Shown here piece by piece: positions 62,571 to 64,000 of a stretch of 64,000 nucleotides of DNA. The notes beneath the pieces were generated by a model that ran no database searches, was not told the origin of the DNA, and saw only the letters and a program-made list of their open reading frames with translations. The position numbers were made by a program, and so were the translations under genes. Source of the stretch: an uncultured Polaribacter sp. GTDB taxonomy: Bacteria; Bacteroidota; Bacteroidia; Flavobacteriales; Flavobacteriaceae. The DNA is taken from positions 248,001 to 312,000 of the forward strand of contig OX044355.1 of the NCBI GenBank assembly GCA_943846595.1, read 5' to 3'. Every line of letters begins with the position of its first letter. Within the stretch, counting starts at the first letter, position 1.

Positions 62571-62900
62571 TTATAATTGATTTTTAATTTTATTCAGTGC
62601 TGATTTCACTGCTTCTAATCTACTAATAATTTCATGATTTTTGACGATTTCATCTGGATTCTTCTTTAGCTTCTGTTTGGCGCCTTCTAATGTAAAACCA
62701 CGTTCTTTTACCAAATTAAAGATTAGCTTGAAATTCTGGATATCTTCTTGGGTAAAAAGCCGATTGCCTTTCGCGTTTTTTTTTGGTTTGATAATGGTAA
62801 ATTCTTTTTCCCAAAAACGAATTAAAGAGGTGTTTACATCAAATGCCTTGGCAACTTCACCAATTTTATAATATCTTTTCTCTGGTAATTCTATGTGCAT
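62571..62900 (-). CDS. MerR family transcriptional regulator
   Basis: 109 residues: YKIGEVAKAFDVNTSLIRFWEKEFTIIKPKKNAKGNRLFTQEDIQNFKLIFNLVKERGFTLEGAKQKL is a full MerR DNA-binding domain, followed by a short coiled coil. There is no effector domain. It is common next to M23 peptidases in Flavobacteriia. It is 12 bp upstream of the acyl-CoA dehydrogenase and 9 bp after the peptidase gene. Confidence 0.9.
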   Translation of the reverse strand: MHIELPEKRYYKIGEVAKAFDVNTSLIRFWEKEFTIIKPKKNAKGNRLFTQEDIQNFKLIFNLVKERGFTLEGAKQKLKKNPDEIVKNHEIISRLEAVKSALNKIKNQL

Positions 62901-62909
62901 GAAATTGAA

Positions 62910-63872
62910 TTAATCGAATGACTGTCCTTCTTCTGAAGATTGTTGAATGGCTAAAAATTCTTCGGGAGTTAAATCACCATAATAAAAACTGATTGGATTC
63001 AAAGCTTTACCATTTTTATGCACCTCATAATGCAAGTGAGGTGCCACAGACAATCCAGTACTTCCAACATATCCGATAATATCTCCTCTTCGGACTTGCT
63101 GCCCGCGTCTCACTACCATTTTGCTCATGTGTGCATAAATGGATTTGTATCCATAACCATGGTCAATATAAACAACCTTACCAAAGGTGCTACTTCTTTG
63201 GGCTCTGTATATTTTCCCATTTCCGGAAGCATAAATAGGGGTTCCTCTTGGTGCAGTAAAATCCATTCCTTTATGAAGTTTCCGGATTTTTAAAATCGGA
63301 TGCATTCTCATTTTATAACCCGATGCAACATAAAAAGAACCTTTTTTTATGGGCAACACTGCTGGAATTGATGCCAACATTTTTTCTTTTTCTTTTGCCA
63401 ATGAGACGATTTCGTCTAAGGACTGAGACTGAACGGCGATTTGTTTGGATAATATATCTACATTTTTTGTAAGCCCTTTGATCATCTCAGAATTATCAAA
63501 ACCATCTAACGCTTTGTATCTATTGACCCCACCAAAACCTGCTTTTCGTACATCGTTAGATATTGGGTCTGCTTCAAAATAAGTACGGTAAATATTATTA
63601 TCTCTTTCTTGAAGTTGCCCTAAAATGGTCGCACTTTCTTCAAGTCGCTTATTGATTAATGTATAATGCAGTTTTAAATTCTCAAGCTCATCTTTATCTG
63701 CCCGATGTGCTGGCGTTATAATCACTTGGCTTAATCCTACAAAACCAATAAACATCACCAATGATGCGCCCAGAATAAAAAAAATGGAGCGCTTTAAGTA
63801 ATCACTTTTTTTCTTCTCTATTTTTCTGTAAGACAAGGTGTCTGCATCATAAAAATATTTTACTTTTGCCAT
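62910..63872 (-). CDS. Membrane-anchored M23 peptidase (cell-wall hydrolase type)
   Basis: 320 residues. One N-terminal helix (SIFFILGASLVMFIGFVGLSQVIIT), a coiled coil (~45-160), and an M23 LytM domain (~195-300) with zinc ligands in HKGMDFTAPRGTP and HLHYEVH. The protein is anchored in the inner membrane and faces the periplasm. It acts on, or regulates cutting of, peptidoglycan cross-links. First gene of the minus-strand run. After it, 63873-64000 is AT-rich and ends with a possible ATG at 63982 that is too short to judge. Confidence 0.9.
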   Translation of the reverse strand: MAKVKYFYDADTLSYRKIEKKKSDYLKRSIFFILGASLVMFIGFVGLSQVIITPAHRADKDELENLKLHYTLINKRLEESATILGQLQERDNNIYRTYFEADPISNDVRKAGFGGVNRYKALDGFDNSEMIKGLTKNVDILSKQIAVQSQSLDEIVSLAKEKEKMLASIPAVLPIKKGSFYVASGYKMRMHPILKIRKLHKGMDFTAPRGTPIYASGNGKIYRAQRSSTFGKVVYIDHGYGYKSIYAHMSKMVVRRGQQVRRGDIIGYVGSTGLSVAPHLHYEVHKNGKALNPISFYYGDLTPEEFLAIQQSSEEGQSFD

Positions 63873-64000
63873 AATTTTAAATGTACTATTTTTGTTTTTT
63901 AAACTGATTTTCGAAAAGAAAACTTTTCAAATTTACAAAATTTTTACAACTCCTTTTTTAAGTTGTTATATTTAAAAAAAAATGAATCTAATTCCTTCAA

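Overview
The window looks like chromosome of a marine-type member of the Flavobacteriaceae (Bacteroidota). The evidence is an AT-rich base composition, TAnnTTTG-type -7 promoter boxes, TTG starts, TonB receptors, a PorP/SprF-type protein, and families such as DUF6089, DUF6090 and DUF2490. The genus cannot be fixed from the sequence alone.

Layout. 1-9.9 kb is core housekeeping: the end of a TonB receptor, an esterase, pdxJ, a CBS protein with nadK, the envelope run DUF6089-uppS-bamA-two OmpH/Skp chaperones, and murI. 11.8-17.5 kb is a sulfur module: DUF983, a Crp/Fnr regulator, SulP permease, persulfide dioxygenase-rhodanese, rhodanese and two YeeE/YedE halves. Three transcription units in it carry the same GTAAC-N4-GTTAC palindrome, each exactly 29.5 bp from a -7 box, which points to one small regulon. 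18-22 kb holds small or decayed genes and a lipoprotein-NlpC/P60 operon.

22.1-37 kb is a heavily layered island at an initiator tRNA gene (36913-36985, minus strand). A 6.7 kb integrative element lies between a 73 bp direct repeat of the tRNA 3' part (30214-30286 and 36909-36981). It carries a tyrosine recombinase, an M48 protease, a zinc-ribbon/PD-(D/E)XK/NUMOD-like protein and a ~640 bp non-coding, apparently structured and terminated segment. To its left are at least six older boundary sequences (a tRNA-terminator-like hairpin, TAGTAG, and a coding-like tail), each separating a cassette of one to several small genes (DUF6090, DUF2834, a peptidase, TlpA/HxlR, acetolactate decarboxylase, DUF2306, two membrane-protein/XRE pairs). 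An integrase C-terminal remnant and a LacI C-terminal remnant support repeated insertion and decay.

37.2-45.5 kb is a sucrose-type utilisation locus: LacI regulator, TonB receptor, glutaredoxin-like protein, sugar MFS transporter, fructokinase and GH13_18 phosphorylase, with two LacI-type operators. 45.5-47 kb has a lipoprotein hydrolase bracketed by two attC-like inverted-repeat elements. 47-64 kb returns to core genes: era, der, a VTC/DUF4956/DUF2490 operon, msrB-msrA-selO, xdhC-mocA, DUF423, then an acyl-CoA dehydrogenase/kinase/SDR operon that resembles 4-hydroxyacyl-CoA catabolism, a MerR regulator and an M23 peptidase.
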